Shown here one piece after another: positions 50,549-60,727 of a DNA stretch of 64,000 nt; position 1 is the first letter of the stretch; each line of letters opens with the position of its first letter. Made by a program: the position numbers and the translations under genes. The stretch is from Ochotona curzoniae. Lineage: Eukaryota; Chordata; Mammalia; Lagomorpha; Ochotonidae. Where the stretch lies: assembly GCF_017591425.1 (NCBI RefSeq), contig NW_024466218.1:14522001-14586000 (forward strand), written 5' to 3'. The notes under the pieces were generated by a model that searched no databases, was not told the origin of the DNA, and was given only the letters and a program-made list of their open reading frames with translations.

Positions 50549-50700
50549 CAGTTATCAATATGTTACAGTAATTCAGGTAAGAGACAGCAAGAACTGTGGA
50601 TGGAGAGGAGAGAGTGGCTTAGACATACTTTACAATGAGATTGATGTGGCTAAAAGCAATGGATAGCTCCAGATTATACTCCAGGGTTGAACAAAGGCAA
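50549..50700 (-). mobile_element. L2 LINE fragment, minus strand
   Basis: 'gttacagtaattcaggtaag' then 'gtggatggagaggagagagt', 'gagattgatgtggct' and 'gatagctccagattat' match the reverse complement of the L2 stretch that reads 'cttgcctggactactgcaat' in sense. Confidence 0.6.
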
Positions 50701-50965
50701 TCTGGTAGGTAACAATTCTGTTTAGCCACTCAGGGAACATGGGAGGCCCAAGAGAAACGTATTTGGAAAATGTTACTCTTTGGATCTATTTCATGTATGA
50801 TAACAGTCGGCTGTTCATAACCCACAATCATTGTGCGATGTGAATATTAAGGTTATTAGATCTCAGATGAGAAAACAATTATTCATCTGTTCCTTAAGAA
50901 TTTGTACTGAGCTCTTGACTCCATAGTATAAAAGCACTGTCTTTGGTATTAGTCAATACTGGACT
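50701..50965. other. Unique sequence
   Basis: Nothing recognised. Confidence 0.4.
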
Positions 50966-51211
50966 CAACTCCTAGTTCATTTTTTTTTAAAGATTTATTT
51001 TTGTTTTATTGGAAAAGCAGAAATACAAAGAGGAGGAAGCACAGAAAGATCTCCCATCCTCGTTCATTCCCCAAGTGATTCAACTACTGCTTTCCCAGGC
51101 CACAGGTAGTGGAGCAGCCAGGACTAGAACTGGCACCCACATGGGATCCTGGCATGTGCAAGGTGAGGACTTTAGCCTCTAGGCCGCAGTGATAGGTCCA
51201 ACTCCTATTTC
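50966..51211 (-). mobile_element. Young CSINE with internal deletion and 13-bp TSD
   Basis: Direct repeats caactcctagttc (50966-50978) and caactcctatttc (51199-51211) flank a 220-bp element. Tail, 'cattccccaagtgattcaac', then abruptly 'tactgctttcccaggccaca' and an intact head ending 'agcctctaggccgcag'. About 100 bases of the usual middle are missing, while both ends and TSD are present. The loss therefore occurred in the source copy, during insertion, or afterwards within the body. Confidence 0.92.
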
Positions 51212-51261
51212 TACTAATTCCTCAAACATAGTTATATATTAGCTTTATTGGTGTCCAAACT

Positions 51262-51263
51262 AA

Positions 51264-51295
<32 letters not shown>
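51262..51295. repeat. Poly(A) tract
   Basis: 33 of 34 bases are A, with one G. No retroposon body recognised immediately upstream. Confidence 0.9.
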
Positions 51296-51296
<1 letters not shown>

Positions 51297-51912
51297 ATGT
51301 GAAGTCAACAGACATGAAACACGAAACATTTCAAGGAAAACTGCGTCACCAAATTATTTTGTGATATTTCTTAAAAATATTTTTGCCTTTTGTGTACCAT
51401 GTTGTTTGTTAAAACAATAATTGAAAAAAATAAGATCATAAGCCAATATGACGACAGGTTAAGATTTTATTCATTCACATAAAAAGGAAACCAGCAGATG
51501 TCACACCCGGTACCAGCATGTGTCAGCGAAATTATTGTTGATAACACAGTGCTATTACATGTGAGCTCCTAAAGAAAGACAGGACTATTCCATGTAATGT
51601 TACCTGTTTCCCTTCTTTGTACACAAATTCAATATTTTTCTACCTTGCATTCAAAATGAATGAGTCTTTCACAAGTTTGTAGAACCAAGACAACATTTTA
51701 AAGTTTAATAAATCTGATCATAATGTTTCTCTTTTTTATTTGAGTCTGACGGGGGTTTCCTTGTTTATTTTTATCCATGACTTTCCTGAAGACATAATAT
51801 GATTATAATTAAGTTCTTATCTTCCTTCTGCAAAGTAGGAAAGCATCACCAGGTAGTGACTGGGAAGAGACAGATTCACAACAAAATACAATGCTCAAAA
51901 TAAAGTGCGATT
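51296..51912. other. Unique sequence, no gene seen
   Basis: A+T-rich; nothing recognised. Confidence 0.4.
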
Positions 51913-52036
51913 GTTGAGCGTTGGAACCCTGCACATGTGTGGAAAGCCCAGAAGAAGCCCCTGGCTTCTGGTTTTGGATCAGCTCAAGCTGGAATTTGTG
52001 GAGTGAAGGAACAAATGGAAAATATTTCTCCCTCTG

Positions 52037-52067
<31 letters not shown>

Positions 52068-52107
52068 GTACATCTGTATTTCCAATAAAAATAAATAATT
52101 TTTAAGT
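51913..52107 (+). mobile_element. CSINE 3' half, plus strand
   Basis: Starts at 'gagcgttggaaccctgcaca', then 'cccagaagaagcccctggct', 'tgtggagtgaagg', an expanded (TC)n at 52035-52055 and tail 'caataaaaataaataattt'. The tRNA-like head is absent, consistent with 5' truncation. Confidence 0.88.
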
Positions 52108-52385
52108 ACAATCATTGCTCGTAAGGCCCATTTACACTCCCTTTACCCTGCTTTTGTTGTCACTGGGTAGGACTTTGAATATTGTGCTGATATTTGTTCA
52201 TGAAGGTACAACTTCCTTAGCAACCTATATGCTCCTATGGCACAAGGCCACTGGCTGTTGCTAGTACTCCTATTTTGTCCCAAGTGTCCTGAGCCCTTGC
52301 TTTTATTTATTAGTACTGTCTAGCAAAGGCCCAGTTCCTAAAACTTACTTTTTTGACCTTGGTCCTCAATTCAGTTCTAACGTGG
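52108..52385. other. Unique sequence
   Basis: Nothing recognised. Confidence 0.4.
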
Positions 52386-52447
52386 TTTTCTTTTCTTTGC
52401 TTTGCTTTTTTCTTCTTTTCTTTTCTTTTTTCTTTTTTTTTTTTCCC
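52386..52447. repeat. Polypyrimidine tract (CTTTT-rich)
   Basis: 62 bases with only two purines, made of cttt and ctttt units that end in a T run and 'ccc'. Confidence 0.9.
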
Positions 52448-53678
52448 ATTGATGTTACTTTAGACAAAGTATGAAGGAAATTCACTGTATCTGGAATCTT
52501 CATCTCCCCACTTGTACTGTGAAAAGAAACACTGCCTGTATATACAACAGAACCACAAAATCCCTCGACCAGAGCATAATACCCAGAAACAGTAAAAGTT
52601 AGATTTCACACGTGTGAGCATTGCATATGTACATATCAGTGTTCTTACCTGAGCTCTCAGCATCAGTAGTTCAGTGAATATGGCTGCCATAATCATTACA
52701 ATGAATAATTACTGAATGATTTCTCAAGTGTAATATTGGAAAAATTTATGTATCAGAAAGTGTAAGGTGAGAAATTCTGTAAAAATAGCAGACTAAGACA
52801 AAGGTTGGTAGATGGGATTTGGGATTCAGTCAACAAATCTAGACCAGGATAAGCTCATCTCATTAGATATACATGATGAGTAAATCTATCATCCTTATTT
52901 GTATGATTAGATCACACTTTGTGAATTTAGCTTTGATTTAAGGAGAAGATAGAATTAAGTAGCACACTGTACAATATGGGATATAGAGAATACAGCTGAT
53001 AATGCAGCAAAGTCATTAGGCTCTACAGTAACTCAGTCGCTATGATGATCTGTGATCCATGTAAAGATTCTAGGGCCGTGAAAAACATATTTCAAGGGGG
53101 ATATTTTAATTTTAAGTTAGCAGGGGGTTTTGCCCAAGACCCAGATGGAAGATGTCAAGAAAATAAACTTGTCCCCCACCCCCTGTGGGTTAACAAATCT
53201 ACACCACTGAGTTTGTTTATTCTAAAGTGGATAAGCATGTGCTCACCACCAATGAAACATTGCCAGTTTCACACTCCAATGACTCTTGGACCATCTGTCC
53301 AGGTATTGAGAATTTTGAATCCTTGCTCAGTCCATGAAAAGTAGTGGTCATGGTTGATCTTTTGAAATCTTTCATCATAGTCTCCTGACAAAACGGATGA
53401 AGACAGGGTTCCAGGTTCTATGCCAAAAATCCCAAGAACCAGGAAGGACATCAAACTATGTGAAAATTTGTGGGGTCAACTGAAACAATCTGAAATATAT
53501 GAGTTGCCTTAGAACAATGCTCCCTAAGCACCTAAACTGGAAATTGAACACATGTAGAGACCACTTTTTCAGTGAGCTCTACTGGGTGTTATAGAAAAGA
53601 TGAGTCAAATCAGTCCTTCCATTCAAGTTTCTAGCAGAATTGAAGGCATGAGAAAATCTTCAGGATGTGAAATGAAAT
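52448..53678. other. Unique sequence, no gene seen
   Basis: A 100-codon frame at 53042-53344 has no domain. No TE recognised. Confidence 0.4.
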
Positions 53679-53791
53679 AAATCACTCTCATTCTATGGCC
53701 ACACCACCCTGAACGCGCCAGATCTCGTCTGATCTCAGAAGCTAAGCAGGGTCGGGCCTGGTTAGTACTTGGGTGGGAGAAATCGCTCTCA
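53679..53791 (+). pseudogene. Truncated 5S rRNA retropseudogene with 12-bp TSD
   Basis: 53692-53780 aligns without gaps to nucleotides 2-90 of vertebrate 5S rRNA (from memory of the human gene), with 5 differences in 89. The internal promoter block 'gctaagcagggtcgg' (box A) is intact at 53741-53755, but box C is incomplete because the last 31 nucleotides are missing. The copy is flanked by aaatcactctca (53679-53690) and aaatcgctctca (53780-53791), 11 of 12 identical and overlapping the 5S end by one base. No A tail is present. It is a dead insertion, not a 5S gene: the terminator and 3' stem strand are absent. Confidence 0.95.
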
Positions 53792-53992
53792 CAAAAGAAA
53801 CTTTTCAGATGAAGTGGGTGAGATGGGATGGTAAAATATGATGTCAGTTCCATTTAACAGGTGCGAACAACATCAGTGCTTGTAAAATTTTTGTTAGGTT
53901 TAACTGACATTCTGGTCTGTCATCAACAATGTCATATTTGACCATCCTGTCTCATCCACTTCCTCCGTGGTTTCTTTTGTGAGAGTGACTTC
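53781..53992. repeat. Imperfect palindrome, arms of about 65 bases
   Basis: The left arm (53781-53845) pairs with the right arm (53931-53992). The common blocks are 'ctctcacaaaagaaac' (exact 16-mer) and 'gaagtgg.tgaga..ggatgg', with 85 bases between the arms. Ignoring the 5S insert, the left arm can be extended leftward by about 10-15 weaker pairs. It may be a decayed inverted-repeat transposon or a hairpin-forming sequence. No family recognised. Confidence 0.75.
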
Positions 53993-55670
53993 CTTCCATT
54001 CAGGTTGATTTTACACTCCTGTGCTGCTCATGATGTCAACAGGAGACACGTAGTAATCTTACATCACATTACTAATTCTATCCTCTTTCTTATTCAAGAA
54101 TTCTCTGGAGAATTGCAAATAAAGAGGGAGAAATCCCATTAAATCTTCAGGCATGTATTAGTAACAAAGACAAATGATTTCCAATTTTAATGATTTAATG
54201 ATTATTATTACCTATCAATAGCTGCACACCACAAAGTTAAATAATGGTGAATAGATACAAAGTGCTGACACACTTTGGAATCTTTTAAGGGTTTCATTTT
54301 TTTCCCTCCTTTGGCTTAGAATTTTAAAAATGGGAATAACAATCTGAAAAGGCAGTAGAATAATATTATAAATATGCTTATTTAAAATATATGTAGGACA
54401 TACATTCAGCTATATTACCAAAAACTGGCATCAAAATATGTGTCATTTGGCTTAAGAATATAATTTGAAATACAATTCTAAGCATTCATACACAAATGGA
54501 CCTCTATGTAATAGAATAAACAATTTGCAATAGATTAGTTTGTGATTAAGTAAAATGGTTTGATAATAATATTTAGCAGCTCCCCTGCATCATTAACTTC
54601 TTACTGATGACATCTCAACTATGGAAGCAGAACAGATCAAACAAGAACGGTCTACATCTTTGCTAACGATTCAACACTCTATGTCACAACTTGAAAATAG
54701 CCATACTGGAGCAGCTCGACACTTACAAGATTCTCTCCATTGAATCCAACTCACCTGCCCTAGCTTGGCCTTAATGCGCATGAAGCAGCTTGGTGTCATA
54801 GCAAGACCATGAGTCTATGAGACAGGCAATTCTAAGGTTAAAATATTTCCTGAGTTAATTGTATTCTGTAGGTATCATCTTTCTGCTTAAGAACGGAGCA
54901 GCACTTTTATTGAGTATTAAATGTTTGTCTTGGTTTTGTTTCTGACACTTAAACCCATGAACTCCTTGTATCCCTAAAATACCATTCGTAGAGTAATAGT
55001 GATATTGGGCCAACATCTATAGAATAGACACTCTTTGCATGCTGTCTTAATTTTGTATTCACTTGGAATTAACTCACCAGTATAATATGATCCAGCCAGA
55101 GAGCTATGGTGACTGAGGAGAAAAAAAAAAAAAAGCCTTCTGTTCAGGAATTTCTTGATGAATGTATTAATGGAGCAACCCTAAAAAGATTCACTTCTCC
55201 TTTGTTTAATATACCTCATGCCCCCCTCCACCTACACCTGATACGATAAACAGGTCTACAGCACCCGTTTCAGATACACAGAAATGTAAATAAATAAATA
55301 AATCGATTCCCAGAGCCAGCTTGGAGGAACGTCTGATAATCTGAACCATTACGAAGGTGAAATTTCATTACACAGATGGTGACATCCCGATGTCTATCAT
55401 CAAAACACAGCAGGTAGAAACTATCAGCCAGGCCCATTCCCTTCTATAAAATTACACTTATATTAATGTCACTCCAGATTTCATTATGCGGAAAATGATA
55501 TTGCACAGGTCTGCAGCGCTAGGGGGCCGGTGGGGAATGGGGAGTACAGGGGTGATGGAGGAAAAATCACGGGACAGGGGAAGGAGAGTGGCTGAGCAGA
55601 GACTGTGGAAATAAATTCAAATGAAGACTGCCAACGACTGTCAAATAGACAAAAAGCGGGCATGAGTCTC
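53993..55670. other. Mostly unique sequence; candidate conserved segment
   Basis: A run at 55122-55134 and (AAAT)n at 55288-55303. 55310-55530 is complex and repeat-free, with 'ttacacttatattaatgtca' and 'tttcattatgcggaaaatga', and is proposed as a candidate conserved non-coding element. No gene seen. Confidence 0.4.
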
Positions 55671-55688
55671 TGTGTGTGTGTGTGTGTG
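55671..55688. repeat. (TG)9 microsatellite
   Basis: Pure TG run followed by 'catatatat'. Confidence 0.9.
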
Positions 55689-56130
55689 CATATATATTTT
55701 AAACCTCATAGATTCTTCTGCCAGTTCATGCCGTCTCTTGATTGACTTGCCTCCAGACGTCCTCCAGAGCTCCCTGATGGAATGTTTAAAAGGCCCTCCT
55801 GTGGGAAGCAGGGAAACTTACAGTTAATTCCTATTAATGAAGGATGACAGGCTTCTCCATTTAGCCAACAAGATTTTACAAGAGTCCAAGAAAACGCCCC
55901 TGTGTTTGAAACGCACGTCTCCAGCCATCCTGCCTTTCCATCCTTTTGCTCCTTCTTGTCCCTTTTGCACACACACATACACAACCACACAAACTCACAC
56001 AGGAGCCACAGCTTGAAATGTAAGCATACCTGTGAGTAGAATGAAATTAACAGCAGAACAAATTTAAAAGCAAGTGAACACACTCCAACAAATTGAAACT
56101 TGAAAATATGCATTATTGCTTGTAGGTAAC
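55689..56130. other. Unique sequence, no gene seen
   Basis: A 135-codon minus frame at 55706-56113 fills this stretch. It is cysteine- and leucine-rich with no domain, and I do not call it a gene. Confidence 0.4.
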
Positions 56131-56455
56131 TTTTTTTTTCTTTTCTGAATATGCATACTTACTTGAAAGGCAGAGGGGGGAGAGAGAGAAAGAGAGAGAG
56201 AGAGAAAAGAGAGGGAAAGAGAAAGAGAGGGAGGAGAGAGGGTGGGAGATGAGAGAGCCCTTATCTGCTGCATCACTCCATACATGTCCACAATAACCAG
56301 GCCTGCACCTGACCAAGCCAGTGTTAGGAATGACTCTGTGTCTTTCATATACATGTCAGAAACATGATTGCTTGAGCCATCAGCCCTGCCTCCCAGAAGC
56401 TGTCAGAACAGGAACCTGGAGAGACGAGCCAGAGCCAGGTATCTAATCCAGAGTG
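56131..56455 (-). mobile_element. Old C-family SINE with expanded (GA)n, minus strand
   Basis: T run, 'cttgaaaggcagagggggga', then about 60 bases of GA-rich repeat (56177-56240), 'tatctgctgcatcactccat', 'gattgcttgagccatca' and 'gcctcccagaagctgtcag' in inverted OcuSINE order. Confidence 0.75.
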
Positions 56456-56725
56456 TTTATTTTTGTTGAGAAGGTAAATTTACCTGAGAAGAGGAGAAAG
56501 AGACAGGAAAATTTCCATCTGTTGGTTCACTCCCCACGTGACCACAGTGGCCAAAGCTGAGCTGAGCAGAAGTCACAAGACAAGAGCAGGGACTGGATGA
56601 AAAGTGGAGAGGCCAGGAAACAAGCAAGTGCTCAATAGGGTGGCTGTTATGGGAGACAGAGGATTTTCCACTTGGGCTCCTGCGCACCATGGGACAAAGC
56701 ATCTTAACTGGCATCTTACCCTCCA
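56456..56725 (-). mobile_element. Old CSINE, minus strand, adjoining the previous SINE
   Basis: 'gaggagaaagagacaggaaa', 'tctgttggttcactccccac', 'gtgaccacagtggccaaagc' and 'gcagggactggatgaaaagt' are inverted CSINE blocks. Part of the middle is missing, and the head is decayed. It sits head-to-tail behind the SINE at 56131. Confidence 0.75.
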
Positions 56726-57671
56726 ACACTCACACCACCCGCAATACATAAAAAAGTTTTGCAGTTAAGTTTCATGTCCTATTTTTAATCTAATTTGCTA
56801 GTTCTTTGATGTATGGAACCACTTGCCCCATCCACAGGTCTGAGTCTCTTGTCCTTTGTTTCCTAACTTTATCAGATTGTCCCTGCTTGAAGAACAGCAA
56901 TCAGGCAGAACCTGATTTGAAATCTAGCCATTGTTAAAATAATCTTAAACAGCAGGGCATCTTTTGAAGTGTCTATGAAACTTTTTTTTACACATAGTTT
57001 GAGTTCCACTATTTTCTTCTCTATTTGTGTAGTATTTACATGGAATTCCTCCAGCTTTGACATATAACTTACAATGTCCACATGTTATGACATGCTTTCA
57101 TTCTATTATCCAGAATACTAGTATTAAACTACATAGTACCTATAAAAGGAATGGTTGAAACAGGCAATGAAATACCCAAGATTTCTAGAGAACAATTTAT
57201 TCCAGGAAGAGCTTTATTTTTAAATTCCTTAATGCTTATAACCTTATACATATACATGCGTATCTTATAAATCTTTTGTTTCCTCTTATCTTGCTTTGAA
57301 GTTTCAGAAACCATAATCCTTCTCAGTTACTCCTTTTCTGAAATAATTTCATGCCTCAAGATTAAACAATTATAATGTCATTTTCTAACTGCATGGGCTC
57401 CTCAGGTGTTCTTCCTGGGGTTCCTTCATCTGTTTTTCACACTTCTTTTACAGGAAATTGAATGAATTAAATGACCATAACTACAACCTAGCTTTAAACT
57501 ACATGTTACAAAACTTCACAAAATATCAGTATTTAATGGATGCAATCCTCTCTTAAGTTTTCAAACTTTATTATACCTACAAATTAAATTATATGGATGC
57601 TCATTGATTCCCCAGCAGAAAATTCACAAAGATTTCAGTTTGTTGTTCTTAGAGAACATTTTAGAATCCCA
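56726..57671. other. Unique A+T-rich sequence
   Basis: No gene or TE recognised. Confidence 0.4.
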
Positions 57672-57985
57672 ATTTGAAAAAGTACTTGTTTATTTGATTT
57701 TTACTTAAGAGCAAAGAGAAAGAGCCTCCATCTATGGCTTTACTTCCCATGTGCCTAAGAGAACACTTTCCAATTACTGTTTTACTCCTTCAGCACCTGG
57801 GCCAGGATTAAACCTGGACCCTAGAATTCATTTTGTGTCTCCATGTGGGTGGCAGGAGCGCAAGCATTTGAGTCCCCATTTGGTGTCTCCTTCTTTCCTG
57901 TTAGGAAGCTTAGTTTAAGAAGGGACACAAACTCAGTACTCCAGCATCCCAAGAATTGTTTTAACCACTGTGCTGTAACTCCATC
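57672..57985 (-). mobile_element. Old C-family SINE, minus strand
   Basis: 'gcctccatctatggctttac', 'ctccatgtgggtggcaggag', 'gcgcaagcatttgagtcccc' and head complement 'aattgttttaaccactgtgc' in inverted order. Confidence 0.75.
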
Positions 57986-58507
57986 CCTGGAGTCCCAATT
58001 TTATCATGTCTAGACTTCTTGGTTGGTGTTGTGCTGAGCACATTATGAAAACAAAGCGATCCGTTAAATAGAATGACGTAAACATCTCAGATGAATTACT
58101 GACAAAATATCTGTGAATTAGTGATCCAGTTTCTTCCTCTATTGCCTGTGACTTTTTATTGTTATGAAAACTCCCCAATTTCAAAGAATATCCCACTCGA
58201 CTTATTTCAGTATTTTTCATATAGTATGAACTATCAAAATTGTCTACTGCCCTAGTCAACATTGCAATTCAATGCTACATAACCTCGAAGCTTGCTTTAT
58301 TTGTTACATGGATAATTCAGGGTCAGATAAATGAGATTGATATCTTCAACCTATGTTTCTTAATCCAAATCAGTCTTCAATTAGTGGAAGATACATGTTT
58401 AGCGATTGTTTTATTATTTAATTATTACAGCACTGTCCTGACCCAATATGAAATTCTCACATCACCCTTTCCTTTATCTAAACTCTTAAAAAAAATCTTA
58501 AGTCTGT
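57986..58507. other. Unique sequence, no gene seen
   Basis: A 96-codon T-rich frame at 58240-58530 has no domain. Confidence 0.4.
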
Positions 58508-58795
58508 TATTTAATTTTATTTTTATTTGAAAGGGAGAATTACAGAGAGATCCTTCATCTGCTGGTTCACTCCCCAAATAGTTGCAATGACTAGAATAAA
58601 AAGGTCAGAAGTTTCTTCTGGGTCTCAAATATAAGTGCAAGGGTCCAGGTTCTTGAGCCATCATCCACTGCTTTCTCAGTCCATTAGCAGGGAGCTGTAT
58701 CACAAGTGGTGTCACTGGGATAGGAATTGGTGCCAGTAAGGCACACTGGCACCACAGGTGGAGTCTACCCCATGGCTGCAGCACCTACACAATTG
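58508..58795 (-). mobile_element. Old CSINE, minus strand
   Basis: 'tttttatttgaaagggagaa', 'tcatctgctggttcactccc', 'catccactgctttctcagtc', 'ttagcagggagctgtatcac' and 'ggaattggtgccagtaagg'. The head is decayed. A short (CA)n follows at 58801-58814. Confidence 0.82.
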
Positions 58796-58989
58796 CTGAG
58801 CACACACACACACTATACCATATACACACAGATACCCTCATTACAAACTATACTGTGCTGTGCCCTAGACTTATTTCTTGGTTTTGTTCAAAATAGCATC
58901 AATCTTTTCTATATGTCAGTATAATAGAGGCATCCCCAGCGAAAAGACTGAACACAGTGTATGAAAATTTGGGGTTAAGTAAGTTCACT
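58796..58989. other. Spacer with short (CA)n
   Basis: Unique apart from CA-rich runs near 58801-58830. Confidence 0.4.
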
Positions 58990-59153
58990 TAATTTGAATG
59001 GCTCCTGGCTTCAGATTGGCACCATCTGTTGCAGCCACTTGGGGAGTGAATCATCAGACGGAAGATCTCCCTCTCAGTATCTCCTCCTCTCTGTATATCT
59101 GAGTTTGTAATAAAAATAAATAAATCTTTCAAAACAAAAAGTAATTTGAATGG
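58990..59153 (+). mobile_element. 5'-truncated young CSINE with perfect 12-bp TSD
   Basis: Identical direct repeats taatttgaatgg at 58990-59001 and 59142-59153 flank 140 bases of CSINE 3' end. It starts at 'ctcctggcttcagattggca' and runs through 'cacttggggagtgaatcatc' to a tail 'gtaataaaaataaataaatc'. The TSD proves that only the 3' part was inserted. Confidence 0.96.
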
Positions 59154-59904
59154 GACTTCTCAGTGAGAAAACAGATTGTAACCTAGTTGAGATAAAATAT
59201 AGATGCAATAAAATGCATGCATTTTTTGCATAATTTTGATTAACTTTGATAACTATATGTATGTATATATGCTTATTTATTTTGTTATGATCACTGTTGA
59301 TTTATGAAAAATGTTTCATTCAACTCCCTAAATATCATGTTTCCTCAGGTTCACTTAGTCCTCCCTGTATTCAGGCATCAGGCAAATGTGTATTTAATTA
59401 TAGTCAGTCCATCGCTTTATAATTTCACGTAGATGTAATTGTAAAGAGCGTCCTTTTTTGAAGTTGACATCTATATCTGCACACACTGTTTTAAAAATGC
59501 AGCCATGTATCTTTATTTATCTGTGATTTGTTGTTGTGTTCCTTTTTGCTGCATAGCATTCCACTATGTGAAAGTACCATGTCATTTGGCTATTGATGGA
59601 ATGTTCGTTTAGGAAAACTTGCATAAAACTATTACAAACATCGAGAAAGCTTGAGGATATTCTTCATTTGAGGATGTTTTCATTTCTGTTAGGTAGATAC
59701 ACAAGAAATTCCTGAGTTATATGTTGTGTATATTTTATTTTATGGGAAACTATGGGATTTTTTTCCTAAGTACTTTCATATGTGACATCTCCAGCTTATA
59801 CAGAAAATGTATTTGGTCCATATTTGGCATCCTCTAGCCAATATTTTAGTTTTAGCCATCATGGGATTGTATAGTGATTTCTTCTGTTTCATGGACACAG
59901 TTTA
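59154..59904 (-). mobile_element. Ancient L1M, minus strand, segment 1 (3' end)
   Basis: In reverse-complement L1M order: 'gtaacctagttgagataaaa', 'ctgcatagcattccactatg', 'ggctattgatggaatgttcg', 'atttctgttaggtagataca' and 'tttagttttagccatcatgg'. It breaks off at the LTR insertion point and resumes at 60273. No coding frame survives. Confidence 0.7.
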
Positions 59905-60272
59905 GTGTTGCACGAGACGTCATAGGTGAAATTCCAAACCCCTTAGTGAGGTATTTAGAGGGTAGACACTTCATCTAACTATGGTGCTTAGACAGGAGCC
60001 ATTGCAAAGTGATTAGGAAGGTCATTAGAGTGGAGCCCTTCCAGTGAGAAGTGATGACTTTACCAGTAGAGAGCCACATGTGGAGATGTGCACATTGCTG
60101 GTCTGAAAGCTTGATGACTGATGCTGCCGAGAAACTCTGCCAGCAAGAAGGCCATCAGGAAGTCAAGCTGCCAGTCCTTGCATCTTCACAACTGTGAGTC
60201 CAAACCAACTTCTTTTCTTTATAAGGTTGGCTGCCTCAGGTGTTCTGGCACAGTAATGAAAAGCTGAACAAA
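59905..60272 (+). mobile_element. MaLR (MLT1-type) solo LTR, nested in L1M
   Basis: Blocks 'gaaattccaaaccccttagt', 'gtgattaggaaggtcattag', 'agtggagcccttccagtg', 'gccagcaagaaggccatcag', 'cttcacaactgtgagtcca' and 'cagtaatgaaaagctgaac' follow the MLT1 LTR order. This is a decayed endogenous retroviral LTR; no internal or coding sequence is seen. The LTR sits exactly between L1M blocks that are contiguous in intact elements. Confidence 0.7.
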
Positions 60273-60727
60273 GATGAATTTTTATTCCTCTGATAATCAA
60301 TAATCATGTTAGGATGGACTATATTGGACATTTTCTCTTATGAAGTATTTCTTCAATCTTTGTCCAATTTGGGAGGTTTTATGTTCTCTTTTGGGGGTTT
60401 GTATATGGCTAATAATGTCAATTATAAATTTCCTCTTGTTTCTGATACTCGAGTTTCTTAGGAAAAACATTTCTTTAATTTAAAAAGAAAAGTCAAATCG
60501 TTTCAGTTCTCCTATGCTTTATGGTTTTAGTTTCAGGAAATATTTTACAATTCACAAGTCATTATATGTGCCTCATTCTCACATTGCTGCCATCCTGCAC
60601 TGTCCTGAGCTTGGGCATATGTATGATATCAGAAATCTATTGAAAATCCAAAAAATACCATTTGAGGAAAAGTGAGAGGGGCACAAATATTTTAGAAATT
60701 TTCCAGTATTAACTCAAATATTTAGTT
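60273..60727 (-). mobile_element. Ancient L1M, minus strand, segment 2
   Basis: Resumes with 'tttattcctctgataatcaa' and 'gtatttcttcaatctttgtc', then 'gtttgtatatggctaataat'. Match quality falls after about 60560. Confidence 0.65.

Noticed and set aside
53692..53780. A functional 5S rRNA gene
   Set aside because: The last 31 nucleotides, box C completion and T-run terminator are missing, and the flanks form a TSD.
55706..56113. 135-codon minus-strand frame
   Set aside because: No domain, no splice or promoter context, flanked by microsatellite and SINE. Likely chance.
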